Shown here: piece after piece, positions 51,718 to 61,822 of the stretch
Position numbering within the stretch: the stretch's first letter is position 1
Layout of the letters: every line of letters starts with the position of its first letter
Assembly: GCA_018266075.1 (NCBI GenBank)
Contig: JAFEBB010000003.1
Span: 1 to 64,000, forward strand
Direction: 5' to 3'
From: Deltaproteobacteria bacterium
Lineage (GTDB): Bacteria > Myxococcota > Myxococcia > Myxococcales > SZAS-1
DNA length: 64,000 nt
Translations under genes and position numbers: made by a program
Notes under the pieces: generated by a model
What the model was told of the DNA's origin: nothing
The model's database searches: none
The model's input: the letters and a program-made list of their open reading frames with translations, nothing else

Positions 51718-51900
51718 TGCGAGAGGGCCAATGAAGGCGGCGCTGGCGAATGTCGCGGGTGCACGTTCCCCTGGGATCTGTACGATGATGCGCGTCGCCA
51801 GGGCTGGACAGTCATCAGTATGAAGAATGACTGGCGTCGGATCTTCGCGTTTGAACAGTGGCTCGTCCTCGAGCGTGAATTGCGCGCGGCGGCCGAATAG
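51718..51900 (+). pseudogene. Coding-like remnant or short unannotated frame upstream of the FGE gene
   Basis: An open frame of 60 codons follows the stop TGA at 51715 and ends with TAG 51898-51900. It has no usable start until ATG 51820. The translation looks protein-like (CRGCTFPWDLYDDARRQGW ... WRRIFAFEQWLVLERELRAA), rich in Trp and aromatic residues. It could be the tail of a decayed gene, or a 26-residue peptide from ATG 51820. I do not recognise it. The rest of the 51610-51909 gap holds nothing I can name. Confidence 0.3.
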
Positions 51901-51909
51901 AAGCGCGGG

Positions 51910-52953
51910 ATGAAGAACGCGATCGTGCTCGGGCTCGTGGGCTTCGTTGCGTGTCACAGCAAGCAACCCGACGTCGCCACGGCCGCGCCCACCCATGAGC
52001 CCTGGGCGCCTCGGATCAACGCCGCGAAGCCGCCGGGGCCCGCGCCGGAAGGCATGGTGTGGATCCCGGGAGGCAACTTCTGGATGGGCACCAGCGACGA
52101 GCACATGCCCGATACGCAGCCGCTGCACCGTGTGACCGTCGACGGCTTCTGGATGGACACGACGGTCGTCACGAACGCGCGCTTCGACCAATTCGTGAAG
52201 ACCACGGGCTACGTGACCCTCGCCGAGAAGAAGCCGCGCATCGAGGACTATCCCGACGCGATCCCCGAGAACCTGGTGGCCGGCTCCGTGGTCTTCACGC
52301 CGCCGAAGCAGGAGGTGCCGCTCGACGACCACTTCCGCTGGTGGAGCTACGTCCCAGGTGCAAACTGGCGGCACCCGGAGGGGCCGCTTTCAGGCATCGA
52401 GACGCGCGCGAAGCACCCGGTGGTGCACATTGCCTATGAAGATGCGGTTGCATTCTGCAATTGGGCAAACGGTCGCCTGCCGACGGAAGCCGAGTTCGAG
52501 TTCGCCTCGCGCGGCGGATTGGATCGCAAGCGCTATGTCTGGGGCGACGAGTTCATGCCCAACGGGAAGCACATGGCGAACACGTTCCAGGGGCACTTCC
52601 CGGATACCAACAGCTCCGAGGATGGCTTTCCTTCGACGTCACCGGTCGGGACGTTCCCCGCGAACGGCTTCGGGCTCTTCGACATGTCGGGCAACGTCTG
52701 GGAGTGGACCTCGGATTGGTATCGCGCGGATTACTATCAAACGCTCGCGGACGGCGTGGCGATCAACCCCCAGGGCCCGCCGAGCAGCTTCGATCCCTCG
52801 GAGCCGAAGGCCAAGAAGCGCGTCCACAGAGGCGGCTCATATTTATGTACAGATCAGTATTGTTCCCGATATGTGGCGGGTGGCCGCGGCAAGGGTGAGC
52901 CCGACACGGGCACCAACCACCTTGGCTTCCGCTGCGTGCGCGCCGCGAACTAA
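51910..52953 (+). CDS. Formylglycine-generating enzyme (sulfatase-modifying factor), lipoprotein
   Basis: This 347-residue enzyme oxidises the sulfatase Cys to formylglycine. A lipobox (FVACHSK) is followed by the FGE-sulfatase domain: MVWIPGGNFWMGTSDEH, VTVDGFWMDTTVVTNARFDQFV, GRLPTEAEFEFASRGG, GLFDMSGNVWEWTSDWY and RVHRGGSYLCTDQYCSRY. The active-site pair is Cys313/Cys318, with the same five-residue spacing as the human enzyme. It is divergent from the two sulfatase genes, its obvious clients. The lipobox predicts a periplasmic location. The end of the gene is locally AT-rich, with a rare TTA codon. Confidence 0.93.
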   Translation: MKNAIVLGLVGFVACHSKQPDVATAAPTHEPWAPRINAAKPPGPAPEGMVWIPGGNFWMGTSDEHMPDTQPLHRVTVDGFWMDTTVVTNARFDQFVKTTGYVTLAEKKPRIEDYPDAIPENLVAGSVVFTPPKQEVPLDDHFRWWSYVPGANWRHPEGPLSGIETRAKHPVVHIAYEDAVAFCNWANGRLPTEAEFEFASRGGLDRKRYVWGDEFMPNGKHMANTFQGHFPDTNSSEDGFPSTSPVGTFPANGFGLFDMSGNVWEWTSDWYRADYYQTLADGVAINPQGPPSSFDPSEPKAKKRVHRGGSYLCTDQYCSRYVAGGRGKGEPDTGTNHLGFRCVRAAN

Positions 52954-52955
52954 GC

Positions 52956-53759
52956 CTAGGGATCCGGTTCAGACGCAGGCGGCTGGTACCAACAGCGCGG
53001 CCGCATCCCGATCGTGAAGTGCTCCGCGCGCGTGCACGCGCCGGGCTCGGGCGCCAAGTCGCTGAAGTCTTCGGTCGCCGGCTTGGCGCAGAGCGCGCCC
53101 TGAAACTGCGTGTCCAGACGGCACTGGCGCGGCATGTGGCGATCGTCGGTGACCGTGGTGCGAAACGGATCGGGCGTGTCGAGCGCGGCGAGCGGCTCGT
53201 CGTCGCGCCAGGTGGAGGTCATGCGGCTCGCTGAGAGCGCGGCCAGCGCGCTGCGAATGCAGATCGCGCGCTGATGCTCGCCCGAGAAGGCGGCGGCGCA
53301 GGCCTTCCTCGCGACCGGGTCGCTCGCGGGCAGCCGCGAAAACGTCTGACTCGAGGGACTGGTGAATATGCGCCGGAGGCACTTGGCCGTTGCAAAGTAG
53401 TCGGCCTGGCCCTCGTTGGACATTCCAGGATTTCCCTGGGGGAACCCTCCGAGGAGGTGACCGAGCTCGTGGCAAGCCACGAGGGCGAGCGCGTCCTGGG
53501 TCATGCCGCGCGCGCGGGCGATGCCGCCGGAGATGGAGATCCCGACGAACGTCGCGCCGCGGAAGGGGCTGGAGTTCACGGCGTCGTCCGGCCAGCGCCG
53601 CTCGATGATGAATCGCAGGTTTCGCTGCGCCAGGATCGGCGTGTAGGTCGCCTCAACGGCATCGAGCACCTGGTTGAATTGGAGCTCGTCCAGACCGCGC
53701 TCCGGTGCGCCCGCGAAGCCCACGGCGATCGCCCAACTCAAGAGTGCGTGCGAGAACAT
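52956..53759 (-). CDS. Secreted zincin metalloprotease-like protein
   Basis: This is a 267-residue exported protein with a signal-like N-terminus (LLSWAIAVGFAGAPE). The zinc motif is HELGH (ACHELGHLLGG), followed by SNEGQADYFATAKCL, where the Glu of NEGQAD fits the third ligand of a gluzincin. At least six further Cys residues suggest disulfides. It is probably a periplasmic or secreted peptidase; no specific family is assigned. It ends 2 nt from the convergent FGE stop. Confidence 0.75.
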   Translation of the reverse strand: MFSHALLSWAIAVGFAGAPERGLDELQFNQVLDAVEATYTPILAQRNLRFIIERRWPDDAVNSSPFRGATFVGISISGGIARARGMTQDALALVACHELGHLLGGFPQGNPGMSNEGQADYFATAKCLRRIFTSPSSQTFSRLPASDPVARKACAAAFSGEHQRAICIRSALAALSASRMTSTWRDDEPLAALDTPDPFRTTVTDDRHMPRQCRLDTQFQGALCAKPATEDFSDLAPEPGACTRAEHFTIGMRPRCWYQPPASEPDP

Positions 53760-53828
53760 GGGCTCGAGGTCGAGCCCGGTATTCGATAGTCGCCTTGGCG
53801 ACGGATCAACAACCGGCCAAGCGAGCGC

Positions 53829-54758
53829 TCAGCTGGCGAAGAACATCTCCACGAGGTCCGCCACGGGGCCCGGCGTGTCCACGTGCGCGAAGTGCGAGGT
53901 GTCCTCGAGCCAGTGCAGCTGCGCGTCGGGAACGAGCGGCGCCAGCCGCGCGCCCACGCTCGCGGGAACCAGCGGATCGTGCCGCGCGTAGATCAGGCAG
54001 AGCGGAATGGGGAAGGGCAGGTTCTGCACCTTGCGCTGCTGCAGCTCGCTCGAGAACTCGGCCAGCCCAAGCGCCGACATCGCGTCGCGGAGGTAGCGCG
54101 TGAACGCGCGCATGCCCTCGGGCGTCGCGAGCGGGTCGCCGTAGGCGTGGGCTTCCTCGAGCGACTTCAAGCTCTCGTCGAAGTAGTGCACGTTGCGGTG
54201 CGCCCAGCGCAGCACGTCGCGCTGCACGAAGGCCGAGAGCCCCGCGGCGACGCCAGGCACTTGCAGGAGCGCGTTCATCGCGCGGAGCCGCAGCTCGGGA
54301 AACGCCGGCGAGTGCACGTTCACCAGTTTGGAGAAGATCGTCGGATCGCGCAGGACAGCGCGCATGCACAGATAGCCGCCCATCGAGTTGCCGACCGTCA
54401 CGCAGCCGCGAATGCCGAGCGCGTCCACGAACTCGCCGAGGAACGTCGCCAGCGCTGCGGGGCCGTAGGTCGTGTCCGGCTTGTCGCTCTGGCCGCAGCC
54501 GGGCAAGTCGGGAATCAGCAATCGATGCTTCTGGCCCAGCCGCTCGAGCACGTAGCGATACGAGTAGCTGGTGGTCATCAGGCCGTGCACGAGCAGCAGC
54601 GGCGGGCCGTTGCCGTGCTCGCGCAGGTGGATCCGGACATCACCAAAATGTTTCGAATGCACCGAGACGTCGCGCGCGGTCGTTCGCCCGTACGGGTGCG
54701 GCACGCGCGGGAGCTCGGGCAGCTCCTCGAAGCGGCCGCGGACGAACGGCGCGCCCAT
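53829..54758 (-). CDS. Alpha/beta hydrolase
   Basis: This is a 309-residue alpha/beta-hydrolase: HG oxyanion motif (LLLVHGLMTTSYSY), DLPGCGQSDKP, nucleophile elbow GNSMGG (Ser125), acid in YARHDPLVP and catalytic His in DTSHFAHVDTP. It resembles epoxide-hydrolase/haloalkane-dehalogenase-like or ester hydrolases; the substrate is unknown. The start is 3 nt after the alaS stop, so it is probably co-transcribed with alaS. Confidence 0.83.
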   Translation of the reverse strand: MGAPFVRGRFEELPELPRVPHPYGRTTARDVSVHSKHFGDVRIHLREHGNGPPLLLVHGLMTTSYSYRYVLERLGQKHRLLIPDLPGCGQSDKPDTTYGPAALATFLGEFVDALGIRGCVTVGNSMGGYLCMRAVLRDPTIFSKLVNVHSPAFPELRLRAMNALLQVPGVAAGLSAFVQRDVLRWAHRNVHYFDESLKSLEEAHAYGDPLATPEGMRAFTRYLRDAMSALGLAEFSSELQQRKVQNLPFPIPLCLIYARHDPLVPASVGARLAPLVPDAQLHWLEDTSHFAHVDTPGPVADLVEMFFAS

Positions 54759-54761
54759 CCG

Positions 54762-57449
<2,688 letters not shown>

Positions 57450-57507
57450 GGTGCGTGTTCCTTAGCAGCGGCGCCCTTCCATAGCATGTGCGCCCGCCTG
57501 AGTGACT

Positions 57508-57630
57508 GGTGGCTGGTGGCCGGTGGCTGGCAGCGGAAACGAGCCGGTCTTCCATCTTTGGCGCGCGTGGCGAGCGGAAGCTGACCGGGCGCTCTTCGAA
57601 CGAGCCACCAGCCATCAGCCACCAGCCACT
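57508..57630. repeat. Inverted pair of heptanucleotide arrays between alaS and the cyclase gene
   Basis: The left arm has GGTGGCT, GGTGGCC, GGTGGCT (57508-57528); the right arm is the complementary AGCCACC, AGCCATC, AGCCACC, AGCCACT (57603-57630). They flank about 74 bp and can pair as a long imperfect stem. The element lies in the 243-nt divergent promoter region; nothing else is visible there. Confidence 0.75.
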
Positions 57631-57692
57631 TGGCCGCTTGCCCTCTTCAGGGTTCGCGCCTGACATCCGACGCGCTGCTATCGTGTGCGCGC

Positions 57693-59225
57693 ATGCTCTT
57701 CGAACTCGTCCGGCTCCTGCGCGATCACCAGGAGAGCTACGTCGACCGCCTGGTGAGCCGCATCGCCTCGGCGCTCCCTGCCTACGCGCGCATGGAGGGC
57801 GTGGAGCTCCGCGAGAGCGTGGCCGGCTTCACCGCGGAGCTCATCCAGGCGGTCGAGACCGGCGACGCCGGCAAGCTCACCCAGCGCCTCATCGAGAACT
57901 CGCAGTCCCGGGTGAACCAGGGCTTGAGCCTGGCGGAGTACATGCGCGCCCTCTTCCTCGCGCCCGGCGTGTGCCGGGAGATGCTCCGCGAGATCGGCCC
58001 CAAGAATGACCCCAACGCGGCCAAGGCCTTCAGCGCGCTGGAGGAGAAGCTGCACGAGATCACCGCGCTGGCCGCCGACATCTACACCGAGACCGCCGCC
58101 CGCCAGCTCCGCGCCAAGAACCTGGAGCTCAACCGGCTCAACCAGGCGCTGGAGGCGCGCGAGAAGGCGCTCCAGGCCGAGGGCGTGAAGGTGAGCCGCG
58201 CCCTGGCCTCGGCCAACGAGTTCAACTCGCGGGTGATCCAGAGCCTGTCCTCGGGCGTGCTGGTGGTCGACCACGCCACCCGCAAGCTCACCCTCTACAG
58301 CCAGCGCATGGAGGGCATCTTCGACCTCCCCGCCGAGGAGGTGCTCGGCAAGGAGGGGCCCGAGGCGTTCGCGCGCATCAAGGGCATCGACCACGCGCTG
58401 ATCATCAAGACCGTGCAGGCCACCGGTCGCTTTCCGCTCACCAAGCTGAGCCTCACCAGCGCCCAGGGTCGCAAGCGCACCGTGTTCGTGCGCGCCCAGC
58501 GCATGTACGGGCCCGACGGAGAGATCGAAGGAACGGTCTTCGTGGCCGATGACGTGACCGAGCGCGAGCTGCTCATCGACAGCTTCAGCCGCTACGTCTC
58601 CCGCGACCTGGTGACGCGCCTCTTGAGCCGCTCGGGGGAGCCGCTCGGCCTGGAGGGCGAGCGGCGCACCTGCACCGTGCTCTTCGCCGACATCCGCGGG
58701 TTCACCGGCATCGCCGAGCACTTGCCGCCCGAGGCGCTGCACCGGCTGCTCAACGATTATTTGCACGTGATGGTGGAGAGCATCGTCGAGCAGGGTGGGT
58801 TCATCGACAAGTTCGTGGGCGACAAGGTCATGGCGCTCTTCACCGGGCCTCGCAGCGACGCCGACTCGGCCCATGCGGCCATCGAGGCGGCGCGGGCCAT
58901 CCTGGTGCGCATCGCCGCGCAGAACGCGTCGCGCGTGGGCGGGGGCGAGCGGCCCATCGAGGTGGGCATCGGCATCAACACCGGCCCGGTGGTGGTGGGC
59001 AACGTGGGCGACGAGGCGCGCATGGACTTCACCGCCATCGGCGACGCGGTGAACGTGGCCGACCGGCTGCAGTCGCTGGCCAAGGGCGCGGAGATCCTGG
59101 TGGGCGGCATGACCGCCTCGCTGGTGCAGGGCAAGGTGGCGTTCGAGGACCGCGGCGCGCAGCAGGTGAAGGGCCGGGCCGCGCCGGTGCCCGTGCACGC
59201 CGTGCGGCCGCAGGTCGGGGGCTGA
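57693..59225 (+). CDS. PAS-domain class III adenylate/guanylate cyclase
   Basis: This is a 510-residue soluble protein. A helical N-terminal region (about 1-170, including the coiled-coil LRAKNLELNRLNQALEAREKALQ) is followed by a PAS domain (about 175-300; SLSSGVLVVDHATRKLTLYSQRMEGIF) and a class III cyclase domain (about 325-505). Metal-binding Asp residues are in VLFADIRGFTGIAEHL (about 332) and KFVGDKVMALF (about 378); GDAVNVADRLQ carries the transition-state region. ATG 57693. A lone cNMP-binding protein is encoded at 5992-6453, too far to infer a link. Confidence 0.88.
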   Translation: MLFELVRLLRDHQESYVDRLVSRIASALPAYARMEGVELRESVAGFTAELIQAVETGDAGKLTQRLIENSQSRVNQGLSLAEYMRALFLAPGVCREMLREIGPKNDPNAAKAFSALEEKLHEITALAADIYTETAARQLRAKNLELNRLNQALEAREKALQAEGVKVSRALASANEFNSRVIQSLSSGVLVVDHATRKLTLYSQRMEGIFDLPAEEVLGKEGPEAFARIKGIDHALIIKTVQATGRFPLTKLSLTSAQGRKRTVFVRAQRMYGPDGEIEGTVFVADDVTERELLIDSFSRYVSRDLVTRLLSRSGEPLGLEGERRTCTVLFADIRGFTGIAEHLPPEALHRLLNDYLHVMVESIVEQGGFIDKFVGDKVMALFTGPRSDADSAHAAIEAARAILVRIAAQNASRVGGGERPIEVGIGINTGPVVVGNVGDEARMDFTAIGDAVNVADRLQSLAKGAEILVGGMTASLVQGKVAFEDRGAQQVKGRAAPVPVHAVRPQVGG

Positions 59226-59228
59226 CCC

Positions 59229-59396
59229 GAGGACCCACGGGTCGCGCTCGAGGACCCACGGGGCGCAGTTGACGACCCATGGTGCGCGCTTGAGGACCCA
59301 CGGGGCGCAGTTGACGACCCATGGGTCGCGCTCGAGGAGGTGCGGGTCGCGTTCGACGCCCACGGGGGCACAGAAGAGAGACCCGGTGTCGCGGAA
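59229..59396. repeat. Eight tandem 21-bp repeats with palindromic cores (candidate operators)
   Basis: Eight consecutive 21-bp units start at 59229, 59250, 59271, 59292, 59313, 59334, 59355 and 59376. The common core is GACCCAYGGGKC; in unit 5 it is the perfect palindrome GACCCATGGGTC (59316-59327). Units 2 and 4 are identical; units 6-8 are degenerate. The spacing equals two helical turns, so bound dimers would line up on one face. The array fills the gap between the cyclase and HTH genes. Confidence 0.85.
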
Positions 59397-59424
59397 GAGT
59401 GACAGGTCGTCTAGGATGCTTGCC

Positions 59425-59871
59425 ATGCCCAAGAAGCCTGCCGCCGCGGCCCCCGTGCTCGATCCGCCGAGCCTCATCGAGCGCGCCCGGCTGGCGCTCC
59501 ACCTGGACAAGCGGGAGCTCGCCAAGGCGCTGGGGATGTCGCCGCGCACCGTGTACCGCTGGAAGGCGCGCATGGCCTGGCCGCGCAAGGAGACGCTGCG
59601 AGAGCTGGCGGTGAAGCTGCACCCGGTGGATCCCGCGCTCGCGTCGGACCTCGCCGTGGCGGGGGGAACCACCAGCGCCGCCATGGGGCTGATGGACCGG
59701 GTGAAGGTGGCGCCGGGCGCGCTGGCCGCGGAGTCGGTGGTGGGCGCGGCCGCCGACGTGCTCGGCTTGCCGCCCAAGGGGGTGCGGCCCGCGGTGGTGG
59801 CGGCGCTGCACCGGGCGCAGGCGCTGGGGGTGTCGGTGGAGGCGCTGCTCGCGGCGCTGGAGCAGCCATGA
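59425..59871 (+). CDS. Helix-turn-helix regulator-like protein
   Basis: This is a 148-residue protein with an N-terminal HTH (about 15-60: LIERARLALHLDKRELAKALGMSPRTVYRWKARMAWPRKETLRELA), best described as XRE/Cro-like. The C-terminal half is Ala/Val-rich and helical (GAAADVLGLPPKGVRPAVVAAL). ATG 59425 is preferred because AGGA lies 8 nt upstream. The frame stays open through the 21-bp repeats, so a longer N-terminus cannot be excluded. It overlaps the next gene as ATGA. Likely role: DNA binding, perhaps at the repeat array in front of it. Confidence 0.75.
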   Translation: MPKKPAAAAPVLDPPSLIERARLALHLDKRELAKALGMSPRTVYRWKARMAWPRKETLRELAVKLHPVDPALASDLAVAGGTTSAAMGLMDRVKVAPGALAAESVVGAAADVLGLPPKGVRPAVVAALHRAQALGVSVEALLAALEQP

Positions 59872-61205
59872 GCAACTACTGGTGGTGGCTCATCCTCACG
59901 CAGGTGACGGGCAACCCGCTGCTGGCGCTGGTGCTGCTCTTCGCCGGCGGCTGGGCGCTGGACCAGTTCACCTTCGGCATCCTGCCCAGCCCGCTGCGCG
60001 CGTGGCGGCGCTTCGAGCGCACCGGCAAGCTCCAGCGCGAGCTCGCGAACAATCCTTCGAACCGCAGGGCGCGCTTCGAGCTCGCGGATCTGCTGTGCGA
60101 TCAGCGTCGCTTCGGCAAGGCGCTGGAGGTGCTCAAGCCCAACGTGGCTGCGGGCGACGACGATGCGGCGACCATGTACCTGATGGGCGTGGCCGCGTAT
60201 GGCTCGGGCCATCCGAAGGAAGCGGAGACGTTCCTCGGCGAGGCGCAGGCGTCCGATGCCGAGTACCGCATGGGCGCCATCTTCCTGGAGCAGGGGCGGG
60301 GGCGGCTCGCCAACGGCGACGCCGCCGGTGCCAGGGCCGCGCTCGAGGAGCTGGTGAAGCGGCGCAAGGGCACGGTGCAGGGCCGGGTGCTCCTCGCGCG
60401 CGCGTGCGCGGCGCTCGGCGAGGGCGCGAAGGCGAGCGAGCTGCGCAAGCAGGCCTGGAGCGAGTACGCCAGCTCGCCGCGCTTTCAGCAGCGTCAGGAG
60501 CGCTGGTGGGCGTGGCGGCTGCAACCCTGGCGGCCGGTGCTGCTGGTGGTGGCCGCGGCAGGGCTCGCGTTCGGGATGTCGAAGCTCTCGCCGACGCTGA
60601 GCCGGATGGGTGGCCGCGGCGCGATGGGCTCGATCGGCGCGCTCGGTCGCGCGCGGGCGGCGATGCCCGGACCGGTGATGCGCGCCGCAGGGATGGACGC
60701 CGCCGAGCAGCAGCGCTTCCGAGAGGCCCTCGCGACGCCGAAGCACCCCGGCGGCGGGCCCATCGATCCCAAGCGCTTCGAGCGGCTGCCCGACGCAAAC
60801 CTCGCCGGCACCTCGCAGCTCCGCGGCCGCTACGACCCCACGGACACGGATCCGGCGCATGCCCAGCGCATGATTCCCGGCGACATGCTCTGTCGCATCT
60901 GGGCCCGCTACGGCGCGCCCACCAAGCAGGACGGCCTCTTCGCGTACATGTTCCGCGACACCACCAACGGCGTGCAGTTCTCGGCCTACTCGGCGGGCAG
61001 CGGCCCGGCCTACGGCGCGGCGCTCTACGATCACGGCGCGCCCATCCCCGACGCGGCCCGCGCCCAGGCCGAGGCCTCGGTGGGCGCGTTCGACCAGCTC
61101 CTCGACGAGACGCCGCCCGTGGACTGCGAGTGGAAGTTCGAAGGCGACGAGGGCGCGTACCGCTCGGGCGTGAAGAACGGCGTGCCCTTCGCGGAGGATC
61201 TGTAG
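59868..61205 (+). CDS. Membrane TPR protein coupled to the HTH gene
   Basis: This is a 445-residue protein with an N-terminal hydrophobic stretch (YWWWLILTQVTGNPLLALVLLFAGGWAL) and tetratricopeptide repeats (about 60-190; RRARFELADLLCDQRRFGKALEVLKPN). A second membrane helix (VLLVVAAAGLAFGMSKL, about 225-242) precedes an unassigned C-terminal domain with a Cys pair (DMLCRIWARYGAP ... VDCEWKF). The ATGA overlap with the HTH gene implies stoichiometric expression. It may control or anchor the HTH protein, but no family homologue is recognised. Confidence 0.75.
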   Translation: MSNYWWWLILTQVTGNPLLALVLLFAGGWALDQFTFGILPSPLRAWRRFERTGKLQRELANNPSNRRARFELADLLCDQRRFGKALEVLKPNVAAGDDDAATMYLMGVAAYGSGHPKEAETFLGEAQASDAEYRMGAIFLEQGRGRLANGDAAGARAALEELVKRRKGTVQGRVLLARACAALGEGAKASELRKQAWSEYASSPRFQQRQERWWAWRLQPWRPVLLVVAAAGLAFGMSKLSPTLSRMGGRGAMGSIGALGRARAAMPGPVMRAAGMDAAEQQRFREALATPKHPGGGPIDPKRFERLPDANLAGTSQLRGRYDPTDTDPAHAQRMIPGDMLCRIWARYGAPTKQDGLFAYMFRDTTNGVQFSAYSAGSGPAYGAALYDHGAPIPDAARAQAEASVGAFDQLLDETPPVDCEWKFEGDEGAYRSGVKNGVPFAEDL

Positions 61206-61209
61206 CGCT

Positions 61210-61704
61210 TCAGTGGCCCGCGTCGGATCCGGATCCGGATCCCGCGTCGACGACGGCCGGGACGGGGGCAGGCGCGGGCGCACCGGCATCGGCCACGTCG
61301 AGCGCGTCGAGGTGGACGCGCCACTGGCCCTCTTCGCGGACCATCCGTACCGTGCCCTGCTCGCCGCCGTCGGTGGTGATGCGGAGCAGCGCGCTGTTCT
61401 CGGCCTGCTGCACCACCTCCACGCTCGCGACCGCCGACGGGGTGAAGCCGCCCAGGCTCATCTGATCCGCCGCGTCTTCCGGGAACCCCTTGCCCGCGGC
61501 CCCGGCGGCGGCCTTGGCGCGGGCCAGGAGCGCGGCGCGGGTGGAGCTGTCGAAGGCGAGCATGAAGTCCTTGCTCGGTCGGCCTTCGCGCGCAGCCTCG
61601 GCCTGCGCCACGAACGCGCGATAGGCGGCCTCCGGCGTGGATGGCTGCTGCGGTTTGCAACCGGACACGAGCCAGAGCGCGACGAGTGCGAGAGCGAGCC
61701 GCAT
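61210..61704 (-). CDS. Small lipoprotein of unknown function
   Basis: This is a 164-residue lipoprotein (MRLALALVALWLVSGCKP) with an N-terminal helical part starting TPEAAYRAFVAQAE, a beta part ending EEGQWRVHLDALDV, typical of DUF4878/NTF2-like small lipoproteins, and an Asp/Ala/Gly/Ser tail. ATG 61704 is preferred to 61737. It is convergent with the TPR gene (4 nt between stops). The (GGATCC)3 run at 61225-61242 encodes part of the tail (GSGSGS). Confidence 0.7.
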   Translation of the reverse strand: MRLALALVALWLVSGCKPQQPSTPEAAYRAFVAQAEAAREGRPSKDFMLAFDSSTRAALLARAKAAAGAAGKGFPEDAADQMSLGGFTPSAVASVEVVQQAENSALLRITTDGGEQGTVRMVREEGQWRVHLDALDVADAGAPAPAPVPAVVDAGSGSGSDAGH

Positions 61705-61743
61705 GCCCGAGTCGTAGTTGAGCGCGACCGGGCGCACAAGTGA

Positions 61744-61822
61744 GTTCCTGGTTCCTGGTTCCTCGTTCCGGGTTGGTTCACCCGTGCAATCCGCCAGGAA
61801 CCAGCGACCAGGAACCAGGAAC
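61744..61822. repeat. Inverted pair of four-unit heptanucleotide arrays
   Basis: The left arm 61744-61771 has four GTTCC-headed 7-mers (GTTCCTG twice, then GTTCCTC and GTTCCGG). The right arm 61795-61822 has CAGGAAC, CAGCGAC, CAGGAAC, CAGGAAC, the reverse complement. The arms flank 23 nt, so a 28-bp imperfect hairpin can form. The last base is the first of the stop codon (complement) of the GGDEF gene. Confidence 0.85.

Noticed and set aside
59229-59396. Repeat array considered as a plasmid origin (iterons) or CRISPR
   Set aside because: No replication initiator gene, no AT-rich unwinding region and no unique spacers; units are directly adjacent.
59425-61205. HTH plus membrane TPR pair considered as a toxin-antitoxin module
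   Set aside because: The partner is a 445-residue TPR membrane protein with no toxin domain; gene sizes do not fit.
57678-61289. Minus-strand open frame of about 1200 codons including a heptapeptide repeat
   Set aside because: Antisense to the cyclase, HTH and TPR genes; the heptapeptide is only the translation of the 21-bp DNA repeats.
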